Assembly: GCA_030425285.1 (NCBI GenBank) | Contig: JAUIAY010000001.1 | Location: 310,001 to 374,000 of the forward strand | Direction of reading: 5' to 3' | DNA from: Bacteroidia bacterium | Lineage (GTDB): Bacteria; Bacteroidota; Bacteroidia; Flavobacteriales; Flavobacteriaceae | DNA: 64,000 nt | Shown: in pieces, positions 7,948 to 18,203 of the stretch | Layout of the letters: every line of letters begins with the position of its first letter | Position numbering within the stretch: the first letter of the stretch is position 1 | Made by a program: the position numbers and the translations under genes | Notes under the pieces: generated by a model | Told to the model about the DNA's origin: nothing | Databases searched by the model: none | Seen by the model: the letters and a program-made list of their open reading frames with translations, nothing else

Positions 7948-9713
7948 ACAATCTCCATCTTCTTTAATAAGAAACTGGCATTCATATTCTGGCAAACACC
8001 TTTTTTAAATTTATAGTCAAAAAAGAGTTCGTCATTAACAATTTGCGCATCAAAATAGTAGTTCTTAACAGGTTCTAATTGGCTTTCAATGTCGCATAGA
8101 CTCAAATCGTGAGTGGCAATAATACCCGTAGCATTTGAGGCCACCAGTTTCTCCACAAACTTTTTGGAGCCAATGGCTTTGTCGGTTGAATTGGTGCCTT
8201 TTAAAATTTCATCCAGTACAATAAAGTATGGTTCTTTGGCGATTTCATCTACAATGAATTTCAAACGCGTTAATTCTGAAAAGAAATAGCTGCTATCATC
8301 AGTCAACGAATCGCTGGTACGCATACTCGTTATCAATTTGATAGGATGGTACTGACTGGATTTGGCACAAACAGGCAAACCCACATTGGCCATAACAATG
8401 TGCAAGGAAACGGTTCGTAAAAACGTACTCTTACCAGCCATATTAGCACCAGTTACAATAAAGAATTCTTGGTTGTCAATCTGTAAATCACTGCTAACCC
8501 GTTTGGTTTTATCTAACAATGGGTGACCCAATTCCTTTGCTGAAATGGTTTTTTTAGTATCAACTATTTCTGGAAACACATATTCTGGGTGATTAAACAC
8601 ATAATTACCCAAGGAGTTATAGGCATCAAAAAAGGAAACCACCTCAAACCATTTGGCAACAGTTTGCTGGTGCTTTGTAATCCACTGCTCTATTTTGTAA
8701 CTATGTTTTAAATCGGTTAGAAAAAAACCATTACCCAAAATAGCACCAATCATATTATTTCTATTATCCAATGCATCCAAATGTCTTGAAAACTGTTTAA
8801 AAATAGTGGATGCCTTTTGGTGATGAGATTCTATTTGTTGTTGCTTTTCGAGCAGTAATTCTGAAGTAAATGATTCTTGCTCGATACTATCCAACAAAGT
8901 GGCGTATTGCTTAAATGTATCTTTAACCTTATCAGTATTGGAAGCTAAACTATTAATCTTTTTCAGATATTTTCCTGTGATGGCAAACCCCAACAACAGC
9001 CAATAACCAACTAAATTGGGTGATATAACTTGAAATATAGAAAGTATAAATAAAATGATTGAAGCCAAGCCAAAAGCCATAGGTAGCCAACGCATTATTT
9101 GCGGTAAAAATGGTTTATGGTTTTTTAACCAAGCAATAATATCGACTGCAAACGTTTCAACCTGAATCAAACTGGAAGCGGCTGAATAATGTTGTCGCCA
9201 TGTTGGTTTTTGAGCCAATTCTTTGATGGCCTCTTGTCTAGCCTCAATGCCTTCAATAGTATTTGCTTTTAGAAGCTCCGCTAATAGATGAGTCCCTTCA
9301 GGAATAGTGGTTCTGTTAATGAATTGAAAAAAGGATCCTTTTCCAAACAAATCTATGTCCAAGCTATAAAAATGCTTCGGATCTTGAAATGCATTACCAT
9401 TGGGTCTGTGATGAAAGTCTCCGGAAGATATAAGTAACTCTTCTTCATTGATAGCCACCAAAGCCTTATTTAAATCACGGTTGTATTTTACATTCGTGTA
9501 TTTAGACAATAAAAACAGAAAAATTCCAATCCCTAAAACACCTACTGTGGCTACTAAAACCCAATTAGGATAGGTGAAGTAAATTGCAAGAGCTGTCAGC
9601 ACAAAAACTAAAACACGTAGTGTACTTAACCTGATAAGTTGTTTGTTTAAATCCCTAACAATTTTTTGATATTTGTTTAATTGTTCAGAATAAAAATCTT
9701 GCGGATTTTGCAT
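7944..9713 (-). CDS. Membrane-anchored MutS-family ATPase
   Basis: Protein of 589 residues. An N-terminal helical part contains two pairs of hydrophobic segments (about 33-72 and 208-248), followed by MutS core/lever helices and a C-terminal MutS ATPase domain. The P-loop is residues 421-430 (TGANMAGKST), the Walker B region is FIVLDEILKGT and a conserved IATHDLSL follows. The MutS mismatch-binding domain and the MutS2 Smr nuclease domain are absent. Such membrane MutS homologues occur across Bacteroidota without known function. It lies 17 bp downstream of the M28 peptidase gene, probably in the same operon. Confidence 0.88.
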   Translation of the reverse strand: MQNPQDFYSEQLNKYQKIVRDLNKQLIRLSTLRVLVFVLTALAIYFTYPNWVLVATVGVLGIGIFLFLLSKYTNVKYNRDLNKALVAINEEELLISSGDFHHRPNGNAFQDPKHFYSLDIDLFGKGSFFQFINRTTIPEGTHLLAELLKANTIEGIEARQEAIKELAQKPTWRQHYSAASSLIQVETFAVDIIAWLKNHKPFLPQIMRWLPMAFGLASIILFILSIFQVISPNLVGYWLLLGFAITGKYLKKINSLASNTDKVKDTFKQYATLLDSIEQESFTSELLLEKQQQIESHHQKASTIFKQFSRHLDALDNRNNMIGAILGNGFFLTDLKHSYKIEQWITKHQQTVAKWFEVVSFFDAYNSLGNYVFNHPEYVFPEIVDTKKTISAKELGHPLLDKTKRVSSDLQIDNQEFFIVTGANMAGKSTFLRTVSLHIVMANVGLPVCAKSSQYHPIKLITSMRTSDSLTDDSSYFFSELTRLKFIVDEIAKEPYFIVLDEILKGTNSTDKAIGSKKFVEKLVASNATGIIATHDLSLCDIESQLEPVKNYYFDAQIVNDELFFDYKFKKGVCQNMNASFLLKKMEIV

Positions 9714-9730
9714 AGAAGATGTTCTTATAT

Positions 9731-10663
9731 CTATAACTTCATAGCATCAATTTCCAAAAATAGCGAAAGGATGCTTTGAACCGCTAATTTATAAAATTCA
9801 GGATGGATATTCTCGTAATCGTCGGTAGGTCTGTGATAATCCTTATGGTCTTCTACTCCAAAATAAAGAAATGGGATACCTTTTCTAAAAAAAGACCCAT
9901 GATCCGATGAAAAGGTCCAGTTTTGTTTACCATCTTTTCCATCGTGACCCATTATAAATTTAAAATCATCTGAAGCTTTTTGATTTTGGATGGCATTTTG
10001 AAAAGCCTCATTATCTCTAGCTCCGGTTATGTACAATTCATTCTGGTCATTTCTGCTTACCATGTCCATGTTCATATTGAGTTTGATACTTTCCAAGGGT
10101 ACAATAGTATTTTCAACATAGTAACGAGAACCTTGAAGACCCAATTCTTCTGCATCAAAAAAGGCTAAAATTACCGAATGCTTTGGTGGGTTTTTCTTAA
10201 AGTATTCGGCAAAAGCCAACATAGCACTCACTCCTGAAGCATCATCATCTGCACCATTAAAAATCTGTCCGTTTCGGATACCTTCATGATCATAGTGCGC
10301 ACTAATGACAAAATAACTATCTTTAAAATCGGTTCCTTCAATTAGACCTAAAATATTGATGCCTTGATAGTCTTGTTTTCTAGAAGAAAAAGAAAATTTT
10401 TGTTCATAGTTGTCTACTAATGGTTTAACTTCTAAATTCTTCAGTTTGCTAACTATATAGTCTTTAGCTTTTAATGCTCCTGTTGTACCTGTTCTCCTGC
10501 CCTCAAAAGCATCAGAAGACAATATTTTAACATGATGCAATAGCGAATCTGTGTTAAACTGGAAGGTTACAGAAGTTGAAGTATGCGCTTCTTTTTTTTG
10601 CGCAGTGCAACTTATACTACTACATAAAAGTAGTACTATTATTAGTTCAAAATAATTTTTCAT
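9731..10663 (-). CDS. M28-family zinc aminopeptidase, lipoprotein
   Basis: I start it at ATG 10663 rather than the in-frame ATG at 10693, because this places a lipoprotein signal (MKNYFELIIV..., lipobox SISC) at the N-terminus; length is then 310 residues. The co-catalytic zinc-site motifs of M28 are all present: SAHYDH, GADDDASG, DAEELGL, MDMVSR and SSDHGSFF. The family removes N-terminal residues from peptides. It is expected on the outside of a membrane, where it could complement the secreted S46 dipeptidyl-peptidase. Co-transcribed with the MutS-like gene. Confidence 0.9.
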   Translation of the reverse strand: MKNYFELIIVLLLCSSISCTAQKKEAHTSTSVTFQFNTDSLLHHVKILSSDAFEGRRTGTTGALKAKDYIVSKLKNLEVKPLVDNYEQKFSFSSRKQDYQGINILGLIEGTDFKDSYFVISAHYDHEGIRNGQIFNGADDDASGVSAMLAFAEYFKKNPPKHSVILAFFDAEELGLQGSRYYVENTIVPLESIKLNMNMDMVSRNDQNELYITGARDNEAFQNAIQNQKASDDFKFIMGHDGKDGKQNWTFSSDHGSFFRKGIPFLYFGVEDHKDYHRPTDDYENIHPEFYKLAVQSILSLFLEIDAMKL

Positions 10664-10693
10664 TTTTGGTTGATTCTTAAAGTAAAGAAACAA

Positions 10694-10721
10694 AAAATCC
10701 CAAGATAAATCTTGAGATTTT
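10694..10721 (-). terminator. Terminator after sdhB
   Basis: An 11-bp stem with one mismatch (10694-10704 with 10711-10721) and loop ATAAAT. On the minus strand it is followed by a T-run, 24 bp after the sdhB stop. Confidence 0.65.
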
Positions 10722-10744
10722 AAGCTTTTTATATGTTAATTTTT

Positions 10745-11491
10745 TTATCCTTTTAAGCTGGCTTTCAAGTATTCACGATTCATACGTGCAATATTTTCTA
10801 AAGAAATGCCTTTTGGACATTCCACCTCACAAGCTCCTGTATTTGTGCAGTTACCAAAACCTTCTTCATCCATTTGTTTAACCATGTTCAATACACGATC
10901 TGTAGCCTCTACTTGACCTTGTGGTAACAAAGCAAATTGCGATACTTTAGCTCCAACAAACAACATAGCACTAGAGTTTTTACAACTAGCGACACAAGCA
11001 CCACAACCAATACAAGTTGCCGCTGCAAAAGCATCATCAGCATCATGTTTGTTGACAGGAATTGCGTTGGCATCTATGGTATTCCCAGATGTATTTACAG
11101 AAATAAATCCGCCAGCATGTTGAATACGATCAAAAGCACTGCGATCTACCACTAAATCCTTAATTACAGGAAAAGCAGCTGCTCTAAATGGTTCAATATA
11201 AATGGTATCGCCATCCTTGAACATACGCATGTGCAATTGACAGGTTGTAACACCTCTATCTGGACCATGGGCTTCACCATTGATGTATAACGAACACATC
11301 CCACAAATCCCTTCACGGCAATCGTGATCAAATGCTACAGGCTCTTCACCTTTATTAATCAGTTGTTCGTTTAATACGTCTAACATTTCAAGGAAAGACA
11401 TATCTGGTGATATATCACTGATAGGATAATCGACCATTTTACCTTTATCATTAGCGTTTTTTTGACGCCAAATTTTCAACGTTAAATTCAT
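10745..11491 (-). CDS. sdhB: Succinate dehydrogenase/fumarate reductase iron-sulfur subunit
   Basis: Subunit B of complex II, 248 residues. The [2Fe-2S] ligands are Cys58, Cys63, Cys66 and Cys84. The C-terminal ferredoxin domain has [11 protein letters not shown] (160-170) and a second group at Cys215, Cys221 and Cys225 ([11 protein letters not shown]) for the 4Fe-4S and 3Fe-4S clusters. It passes electrons from the flavin of SdhA to quinone at SdhC on the cytoplasmic side of the inner membrane. Last gene of sdhCAB, 10 bp after sdhA, with a terminator behind it. Confidence 0.97.
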   Translation of the reverse strand: MNLTLKIWRQKNANDKGKMVDYPISDISPDMSFLEMLDVLNEQLINKGEEPVAFDHDCREGICGMCSLYINGEAHGPDRGVTTCQLHMRMFKDGDTIYIEPFRAAAFPVIKDLVVDRSAFDRIQHAGGFISVNTSGNTIDANAIPVNKHDADDAFAAATCIGCGACVASCKNSSAMLFVGAKVSQFALLPQGQVEATDRVLNMVKQMDEEGFGNCTNTGACEVECPKGISLENIARMNREYLKASLKG

Positions 11492-11501
11492 AGCTCTCCT
11501 T

Positions 11502-13499
11502 TTATTTATAACTTCTTTCTTTTACTTCAATGTTCTCATAAACCAAATCTTCTTTATGCAATACCGCATCTTTTGGTTCGCCTTTATATTCCCAAGCAGC
11601 CACATACTGGAATTCTTTTCTACGTTTAGCCTCACCTTCTTCGGTTTGGTATTCTTCCCTGAAATGCCCACCAGCAGATTCCTCTCTTAACAAGGCATCT
11701 TTGGCAAACAATTCGCCTAATTCCAAGAAATCAGCCACGCGTAAAGCTTTGGCTAACTCTTCATTAAATTCGTCATTGGTTCCTGGAACTTTAACATCTT
11801 TCCAGAATTCGGCACGTAATTCGGCTATTTCGGTAATGGCTTCTTTTAAACCTTGCTCGTTTCTTGCCATACCACATTTGTTCCACATAATCTTTCCTAA
11901 CTTCTTGTGGAAATGATCCACAGAATACTTACCGTTATTATTGATTAGGTGATTGATATTATCACGAACACTTTTCTCTGCTTCTTCAAAAGCAGGAGAA
12001 TCTGTTGAAATAGGTCCTGTACGAATGTCATCAGCTAAATAATCGCCAATGGTATAAGGCAACACAAAATAACCGTCAGCCAAACCTTGCATTAATGCCG
12101 AAGCTCCCAATCGGTTTGCACCATGATCAGAAAAATTAGCTTCACCTATACAGTACAAGCCAGGAACAGTGGTCTGTAAATTATAATCTACCCAAACACC
12201 ACCCATAGTATAATGCACGGCTGGATAAATCATCATTGGTGTTTCATATGGATTTTGGTCAACAATTTTTTCATACATCTGGAATAAGTTTCCGTATTTG
12301 GTACGAACAACATCCTGACCTAATTGTTTTACTAACGCAGCATCATTTTCATCAAGACCTTTAATGTGAGCTTGTTCCTTTCCGTAACGTTTAATAGCAG
12401 ATGCAAAATCCAAATACACCGCTTCACCAGTCGCATTCACACCATAACCAGCATCGCATCGCTCTTTTGCAGCACGTGATGCTACATCACGAGGAACTAA
12501 ATTACCAAAGGCTGGGTAACGACGCTCTAAATAATAGTCTCTATCTTCTTCAGCTAAATCTGTTGGTTTTAATTTACCCGCACGAATAGCTTCAACATCT
12601 TTCATGTGTTTTGGAACCCAGATACGTCCATCATTACGTAATGATTCAGACATCAAGGTCAATTTTGATTGATGGTCACCTGAAACCGGAATACAAGTTG
12701 GGTGTATTTGTGTGTAACACGGATTGGCAAAATAAGCACCACGTTTATGAGCTTTCCAAGCAGCTGTTACGTTACTTCCCATAGCATTGGTAGACAAGAA
12801 AAATACATTTCCATAACCTCCAGTTCCTAAAACAACCGCATGCGCTGAATGCCTTTCAATCTCACCAGTTATCATATTTCTGGCAATAATTCCTCTTGCT
12901 TTACCATTGACAACCACCACATCTAACATTTCATGACGATTGTACATCTTCACTTTTCCTCGACCAATTTGTCGGTTTAAAGCAGAATAAGCTCCCAACA
13001 ATAATTGCTGACCTGTTTGCCCTGCTGCATAAAAGGTACGTGATACCAATACACCACCAAACGAGCGGTTATCCAATAAGCCACCATATTCACGAGCAAA
13101 AGGAACACCTTGAGCCACACATTGGTCAATGATATTTGCCGACACTTCTGCCAAACGATATACATTAGCTTCACGCGAGCGGTAATCTCCACCTTTCACA
13201 GTGTCATAAAATAAACGATAGGTTGAATCGCCATCACCTTGATAATTCTTTGCCGCATTGATTCCGCCTTGTGCTGCAATAGAGTGCGCACGACGTGGTG
13301 AATCTTGGAAGCAAAAAGCCTTCACGTTATAGCCTAATTCAGCTAATGTAGCAGCAGCAGAACCTCCTGCCAAACCTGTACCAACAACAATAACATCAAT
13401 AAGACGCTTGTTGGCTGGGTTTACCAGGTTAATCGAGTTTTTATGATTAGTCCACTTATCTGCAAGTGGTCCTTTTGGTATTTTAGAATCTAAAGCCAT
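11502..13499 (-). CDS. sdhA: Succinate dehydrogenase/fumarate reductase flavoprotein subunit
   Basis: Catalytic subunit, 665 residues. The N-terminal FAD motif is [11 protein letters not shown] (39-49), covalent FAD attachment is expected at His72 ([11 protein letters not shown]), and the substrate site has the conserved HPTCIP. It interconverts succinate and fumarate. The length and the three-subunit set with a single cytochrome b are typical of the Bacteroidota enzyme working with menaquinone. It sits 14 bp after sdhC and 10 bp before sdhB. Confidence 0.97.
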   Translation of the reverse strand: MALDSKIPKGPLADKWTNHKNSINLVNPANKRLIDVIVVGTGLAGGSAAATLAELGYNVKAFCFQDSPRRAHSIAAQGGINAAKNYQGDGDSTYRLFYDTVKGGDYRSREANVYRLAEVSANIIDQCVAQGVPFAREYGGLLDNRSFGGVLVSRTFYAAGQTGQQLLLGAYSALNRQIGRGKVKMYNRHEMLDVVVVNGKARGIIARNMITGEIERHSAHAVVLGTGGYGNVFFLSTNAMGSNVTAAWKAHKRGAYFANPCYTQIHPTCIPVSGDHQSKLTLMSESLRNDGRIWVPKHMKDVEAIRAGKLKPTDLAEEDRDYYLERRYPAFGNLVPRDVASRAAKERCDAGYGVNATGEAVYLDFASAIKRYGKEQAHIKGLDENDAALVKQLGQDVVRTKYGNLFQMYEKIVDQNPYETPMMIYPAVHYTMGGVWVDYNLQTTVPGLYCIGEANFSDHGANRLGASALMQGLADGYFVLPYTIGDYLADDIRTGPISTDSPAFEEAEKSVRDNINHLINNNGKYSVDHFHKKLGKIMWNKCGMARNEQGLKEAITEIAELRAEFWKDVKVPGTNDEFNEELAKALRVADFLELGELFAKDALLREESAGGHFREEYQTEEGEAKRRKEFQYVAAWEYKGEPKDAVLHKEDLVYENIEVKERSYK

Positions 13500-13513
13500 A
13501 TTTAGATAAGTTT

Positions 13514-14188
13514 TTAATGATTAAAATGATGGAACAATGCAATCACTATAAATCCTAATGGGATGATAATAGCATATGCTTTTCCAAATCCTTTTAAGCC
13601 TTGCGTATATTTATTGTTGGCTCCAACCGATTGGAAAGCCGACATAAACCCATGAAGCAAATGCAGTGACAAGAAAACAAAACCAAGGCAGTACAAAGCT
13701 ACACGCCAGATAGGTGCAAATTTATGAACCAATTCTTCATAATATCTGTACTCGCCGTTTGGCAACAATCCAGACATATCGCCTTGAATGTATTTGGTAT
13801 TAATTTCAGGAATCCAAAAATCAATAAAGTGGATCACTAAAAAGATAAGAATGAATAATCCACTATAAATCATATTTCGGCTCATCCATGATGAATTAGC
13901 GCCACCATTATTTTTAGCATAGGATATGTTACGTGCTTTCTTGTTTTTAATTTCAAGTACAAACCCCATAACAAAATGGAATATAACACCTAAAATTAAA
14001 ACCGGCTGCATCACATACTGAATCAGCCAATTGGTTCCCATAAAGTGGGACATATTGTTAAAAGCATCTGCACTAATTACAGAAGAAAAATTAATAACAA
14101 AATGTTGTAACAAGAAAATCATTAGGAAGAGTGCCGAAAGTGCCATGGCAAATTTTCTTCCAATCGAAGAATTTAAAATTCCGCTCAT
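13514..14188 (-). CDS. sdhC: Succinate dehydrogenase cytochrome b subunit
   Basis: Membrane anchor of 224 residues with five hydrophobic segments and several His in or near them ([39 protein letters not shown]). This fits a type B, di-haem cytochrome b that carries menaquinone reduction or oxidation without a separate SdhD. First gene of the operon, preceded by a TATCTTTG promoter element. Confidence 0.94.
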   Translation of the reverse strand: MSGILNSSIGRKFAMALSALFLMIFLLQHFVINFSSVISADAFNNMSHFMGTNWLIQYVMQPVLILGVIFHFVMGFVLEIKNKKARNISYAKNNGGANSSWMSRNMIYSGLFILIFLVIHFIDFWIPEINTKYIQGDMSGLLPNGEYRYYEELVHKFAPIWRVALYCLGFVFLSLHLLHGFMSAFQSVGANNKYTQGLKGFGKAYAIIIPLGFIVIALFHHFNH

Positions 14189-14212
14189 TGTTGAAGTTTA
14201 TTTTTATCCCAA

Positions 14213-14220
14213 CAAAGATA
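14213..14220 (-). promoter_or_regulatory. Promoter -7 element TATCTTTG of sdhCAB
   Basis: Minus-strand TAnnTTTG match 24 bases before the ATG of sdhC; expected to drive all three sdh genes. Confidence 0.65.
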
Positions 14221-14299
14221 CGCTACAAATCATATCTAGGCAAAAGCCTTCAACTTAAATTACATATTTAGAATGATTTTAAACAGAATTACAATCCTA

Positions 14300-15181
14300 C
14301 TAATTGGATCCCATGGGGATAAGTCCGCGAAGTCCCATATCTACAACCTGTTCACCTGCATCGGGCTCATACTTTCCATCGGCATTTACTTCAGTCCATT
14401 CAAAGCTGTTATTTATGGAAAATGATAAGGTTACAACAACATCTTGGGTTTCTTCTCCAGTAATGGTCAAGCCATTTTCAAATTCACCGGTAACAACACA
14501 AGACCCTTGCGGAATCGGTGATGAATCAAACAACGGGTTTGGCACCGTTGTCGCACCAGGAGGTGCTTGACCTTGCGACACAAATCCTTCGGCCTCAAAA
14601 GCCCAATAACCTTGAAGTTTGTTGGCATTTACTTGAATTGGATTGCCGTTTAAATTAAATGACGTAATGTATGTGTTGTACCCAACAAAACTCGCCAAAG
14701 TCCCAGTGTAATCTACACCATTAAAAAGAAAGTCAATATCTCCTTCTTGATAGGCCAAAGACACTCTAACCCATTCATAGGTTCCAGGATTTACATCATT
14801 TAATGGTACAGTAAGAAATGTTTCATTATCTCCAGCAAAAACGGCATTTTGAAAATTAATAGCTGTACTTCCGCCAGCTGTTGTTTCAGCGCCATTGAAA
14901 ACAATTTCACCAGTACCCAATGGTGTAAATGCTCCCGGAGCCAATTCGATATAGTTGGCGCTCATTCTATTAATGGTAGGCGATTGCGCTGCATTCCCTG
15001 AAGGAATTGTTGAAGGTTGCCCTAAATTGTCCAAACGCTCTTGGTTGGGATCGAACTTAAACTTGATGACCAAATTGTGTTCTGACGGGTTGTTATTTTG
15101 AGGTGGATTTTCAGATGATTCCTCACTACAAGAAAAAATAACAAATAAGTTAAAGCAAAACAATATTCTAATAATTTTCAT
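14300..15181 (-). CDS. Lipoprotein of unknown function
   Basis: Protein of 293 residues with a lipoprotein signal (lipobox IFSC, then an acidic and Asn-rich linker to about residue 36). The mature part is rich in Gly, Asn, Thr and aromatics and looks all-beta. Near the end there is an acidic stretch (NADGKYEPDAGEQ) resembling a calcium-binding loop. I recognise no family. It follows the VPS10-domain gene by 48 bp on the same strand and may be co-expressed with it. Confidence 0.75.
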   Translation of the reverse strand: MKIIRILFCFNLFVIFSCSEESSENPPQNNNPSEHNLVIKFKFDPNQERLDNLGQPSTIPSGNAAQSPTINRMSANYIELAPGAFTPLGTGEIVFNGAETTAGGSTAINFQNAVFAGDNETFLTVPLNDVNPGTYEWVRVSLAYQEGDIDFLFNGVDYTGTLASFVGYNTYITSFNLNGNPIQVNANKLQGYWAFEAEGFVSQGQAPPGATTVPNPLFDSSPIPQGSCVVTGEFENGLTITGEETQDVVVTLSFSINNSFEWTEVNADGKYEPDAGEQVVDMGLRGLIPMGSN

Positions 15182-15229
15182 AACACTTTGTTTTGCTACT
15201 AATAACTCAAAAAAACTTAAAAAAGTATA

Positions 15230-18061
15230 CTATTTAATTTCAAATGTTACTTTTTCAGCATTCAACTCAACTATGTAAACGCCTTTTGGTAAATAATATT
15301 TATCGTTTTGCGATTTTGGAATATCCAATTCTTTATTTTCTTTCATCAAAGCTTTTCTTCCTTTTTCAGTAATCGTTAAATCGTAAGCAACATAATTAAA
15401 TCCTTTATCCAAATTTGTTTGAATCTGGTTTAACTCAAGGCCACTTTCAGTCAGAATTTTAATATTTTGATTTCCGTCAGTTTTCGTGAATAATTTGATA
15501 TCAACTGAAGGCTCATAAGGCTCTAAAAACTGACTCCAAGAGCTTCCCCAACGAGACGAATGCCTAACCTCATCAATCTTGAATATCTTTATGGATTCAG
15601 TGATCATTCCGCCTTGCAATGGTTCAATATTTGCTGAATAAATACTCCTTCCGTGTGTTCCTAATATCAAATCATTTGCTTCAGGATGAATCACTAAATC
15701 ATGAACAGCCACGCTAGGTAATCCGTTTGAGAAAGCTTCCCAAGATTCTCCTTTATTGAACGACACATAAGCACCATTATCTGTACCAACATATAAGACA
15801 TTTTCATTTTTTGGGTCTTCCTTTATCACATTAACAGATGATGAAGGGATATTAGATGCAATACTTTTCCATGTCTGTCCGTAATCATCAGAGATATAAA
15901 TATAGGTTTTAAAATCATCCCAACGGTAGCCATTCAAGGTTACAAAAACGCGTTCCTTTTTATGTTGAGAGGCAATCACACGACTTACCCATAAATCCTT
16001 TGGAAAACTGTTTGAAACACGCATCCAACTTCCTCCTGCGTCTTTTGTAAGATGTAAAAAGCCATCATCACTTCCAGCGTATATTAAACCAAACTGAAAT
16101 GGTGATTCACTAATACTTGTTATAGTACCATAAGCCACATTGCCTTTTTTACCTCCTCGAGTCAAATCTAAACTTATTGCCTCCCAGTCACTACCTTGAT
16201 TCATGGAACGCATGAGTTTATTACCTCCCAAATACAATATATCTTGATTGTGAGGCGATAATAAAATGGGTGTTTGCCAATTGAATCGGTATGGGCTTTC
16301 ACCTAATTCATGTTTGGGCTGAATATAGGTTTGCTCATCTGTTTCACGATTTACGCGAAAATAATTTCCAAATTGAAATCCTGTGTAAACAATATTGTGA
16401 TTTCTAGTATCTATTTGAATTTGCATCCCATCACCTCCCATAATACTCTTCCAAGGGTTTTCGCCACTTTGTTGCCAACTTTTATCTGTTGACGCTCGAT
16501 GAGAACCAACCCAAACACCATTATCCTGCAATCCACCATAAATGTGATAAGGCTTTTGATTATCTACATTAATCGCATAAAACTGCCCAACAGAATTAAC
16601 ATTGAGCTTTTCCCAATTCTCACCATCGTCATAACTCATATTTAAACCACCATCATTGCCATCAATTAAATGACCTGACCGATTCGGATTTACCCAAAGA
16701 GCTTGATGGTCGGCATGTACATTTTCAGCACTAATAGATGTAAATGTTTTTCCGCCATCTTTGGATTTTATGATCGGAACTCCCAAAACATAAATAGCGT
16801 CTGCATTTTTAGCGTCCACCCTAATTTCACCAAAATAATACCCATAACTAAAATACACGCCATCCAAATAATTGTCATGTGTTTTATTCCATGTATTTCC
16901 ACCATCGGTGCTTTTATACACTTCCGCACCTATGACTGGTGTGTCAAATAGCATCGCATTGGCATCCTCTAAATAGGTTGCCAAATCCATAGGTTTTACA
17001 TTACCACTTCGCACCATTTGTTTCACGTTTTCCGCACGATACTTTTCTTGAAAGTTATTGGTCTTTAAAAAGTTGTTGAGTTTTTTGTCATCTAACTCTA
17101 AAAAAGCCGCAACAGTCATGGTTTTAAAATCTTCTTTTTTCAGTCCTCGGGTTTCTTCTTTGGATTTGCCTTTTGGTCTGTTAAACTGATTATCATGCAA
17201 GGCATAAACGGTATTTTCATCAAAAACAGCCAAGCCTATTCTACCAACACCATCACCAACAGGAAAACCACTTGTTTCAGTTGATATTTTATTCCAGGTA
17301 TTTCCGGCATCGGTACTTTTATAAATAGCAGACCCATTTCCATTTCCTGTAAAATTCCAGGCTTTTCTATCGCGTGTCCAAGCTGCCGCAAATAACGTAT
17401 TAAAATTATCTGGCACTTGCTGCACATCAATGATACCTGTTTCTGAATTTATAAATAACGTTCTATTCCAAGTTTTCCCTCCATCAACGGTTTTAAAAAT
17501 ACCGCGTTCGTCATTTGGAGAATACAAGTGACCAGTCACACCAACAACAACCTCATCTGGATTGTTAGGATTAATTAAAATACGTCCTATATGATGGGAA
17601 TCCTTCAAACCCATATTTTCCCAAGACTTGCCATTGTCAACCGACTTTAAAATACCAATACCTGCATAGCTGGACCGTGACGAATTGTTTTCACCTGTTC
17701 CAACCCAAATGGTCTTATTGTCCCAATCAACTGCTATATCTCCTACATTTTGGGTGTTTGATGAATCTAAAATCGGTATAAATGATGACCCATTGTTGGT
17801 AGTGTGCCAAACACCACCTGAAGCATAACCCACATAAAACTCGGTTGGGTCATTGGGATTCACATCAATATCGACCACACGACCACTCATGACTGTTGGA
17901 CCAACATTCTTAAAAGGAATATTTTTAACCAATGATTGTTTCTGATTTTCTTCTTTTAGAAACAAGGCACCTTCAACCAAATCGGCTGAAGTAGCTGGTT
18001 GTTGACAAAAAACGGAATAGGAAATTAAGGCAAATAGGCTGAAAAGAAATCTAAATTTCAT
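15230..18061 (-). CDS. Secreted VPS10/BNR-repeat beta-propeller protein
   Basis: Protein of 943 residues with a signal peptide (SVFCQQ). It carries at least nine Asp-box motifs of the S-x-D-x-G-x-x-W type (SVDNGKSW, TVDGGKTW, STDAGNTW, STDGGNTW, SYDDGENW, TKDAGGSW, SDDYGQTW and others) spread over the first 800 residues, which form one or two large propellers as in sortilin/VPS10 and sialidase-like proteins. The last 130 residues are a separate beta domain. Members are often annotated as glycosyl hydrolase; I see no catalytic residues that prove this. A binding or chaperone role at the cell surface is as likely. Confidence 0.85.
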   Translation of the reverse strand: MKFRFLFSLFALISYSVFCQQPATSADLVEGALFLKEENQKQSLVKNIPFKNVGPTVMSGRVVDIDVNPNDPTEFYVGYASGGVWHTTNNGSSFIPILDSSNTQNVGDIAVDWDNKTIWVGTGENNSSRSSYAGIGILKSVDNGKSWENMGLKDSHHIGRILINPNNPDEVVVGVTGHLYSPNDERGIFKTVDGGKTWNRTLFINSETGIIDVQQVPDNFNTLFAAAWTRDRKAWNFTGNGNGSAIYKSTDAGNTWNKISTETSGFPVGDGVGRIGLAVFDENTVYALHDNQFNRPKGKSKEETRGLKKEDFKTMTVAAFLELDDKKLNNFLKTNNFQEKYRAENVKQMVRSGNVKPMDLATYLEDANAMLFDTPVIGAEVYKSTDGGNTWNKTHDNYLDGVYFSYGYYFGEIRVDAKNADAIYVLGVPIIKSKDGGKTFTSISAENVHADHQALWVNPNRSGHLIDGNDGGLNMSYDDGENWEKLNVNSVGQFYAINVDNQKPYHIYGGLQDNGVWVGSHRASTDKSWQQSGENPWKSIMGGDGMQIQIDTRNHNIVYTGFQFGNYFRVNRETDEQTYIQPKHELGESPYRFNWQTPILLSPHNQDILYLGGNKLMRSMNQGSDWEAISLDLTRGGKKGNVAYGTITSISESPFQFGLIYAGSDDGFLHLTKDAGGSWMRVSNSFPKDLWVSRVIASQHKKERVFVTLNGYRWDDFKTYIYISDDYGQTWKSIASNIPSSSVNVIKEDPKNENVLYVGTDNGAYVSFNKGESWEAFSNGLPSVAVHDLVIHPEANDLILGTHGRSIYSANIEPLQGGMITESIKIFKIDEVRHSSRWGSSWSQFLEPYEPSVDIKLFTKTDGNQNIKILTESGLELNQIQTNLDKGFNYVAYDLTITEKGRKALMKENKELDIPKSQNDKYYLPKGVYIVELNAEKVTFEIK

Positions 18062-18176
18062 GATTAGTTGGTTAGAATTTATTCTGAAAAATAACCATTA
18101 CACCAACAGCATCAAAATTTGTTGTTAAAGTTTAACAAAAGTAGATTGATATCTTTTTAAACACTCTTGAAATACG

Positions 18177-18184
18177 TAGCTTTG
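18177..18184 (+). promoter_or_regulatory. Promoter -7 element TAGCTTTG
   Basis: TAnnTTTG match 19 bases before the ATG of the M24 aminopeptidase gene. Confidence 0.6.
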
Positions 18185-18203
18185 AGAAATAAATTCAGAG
18201 AAA

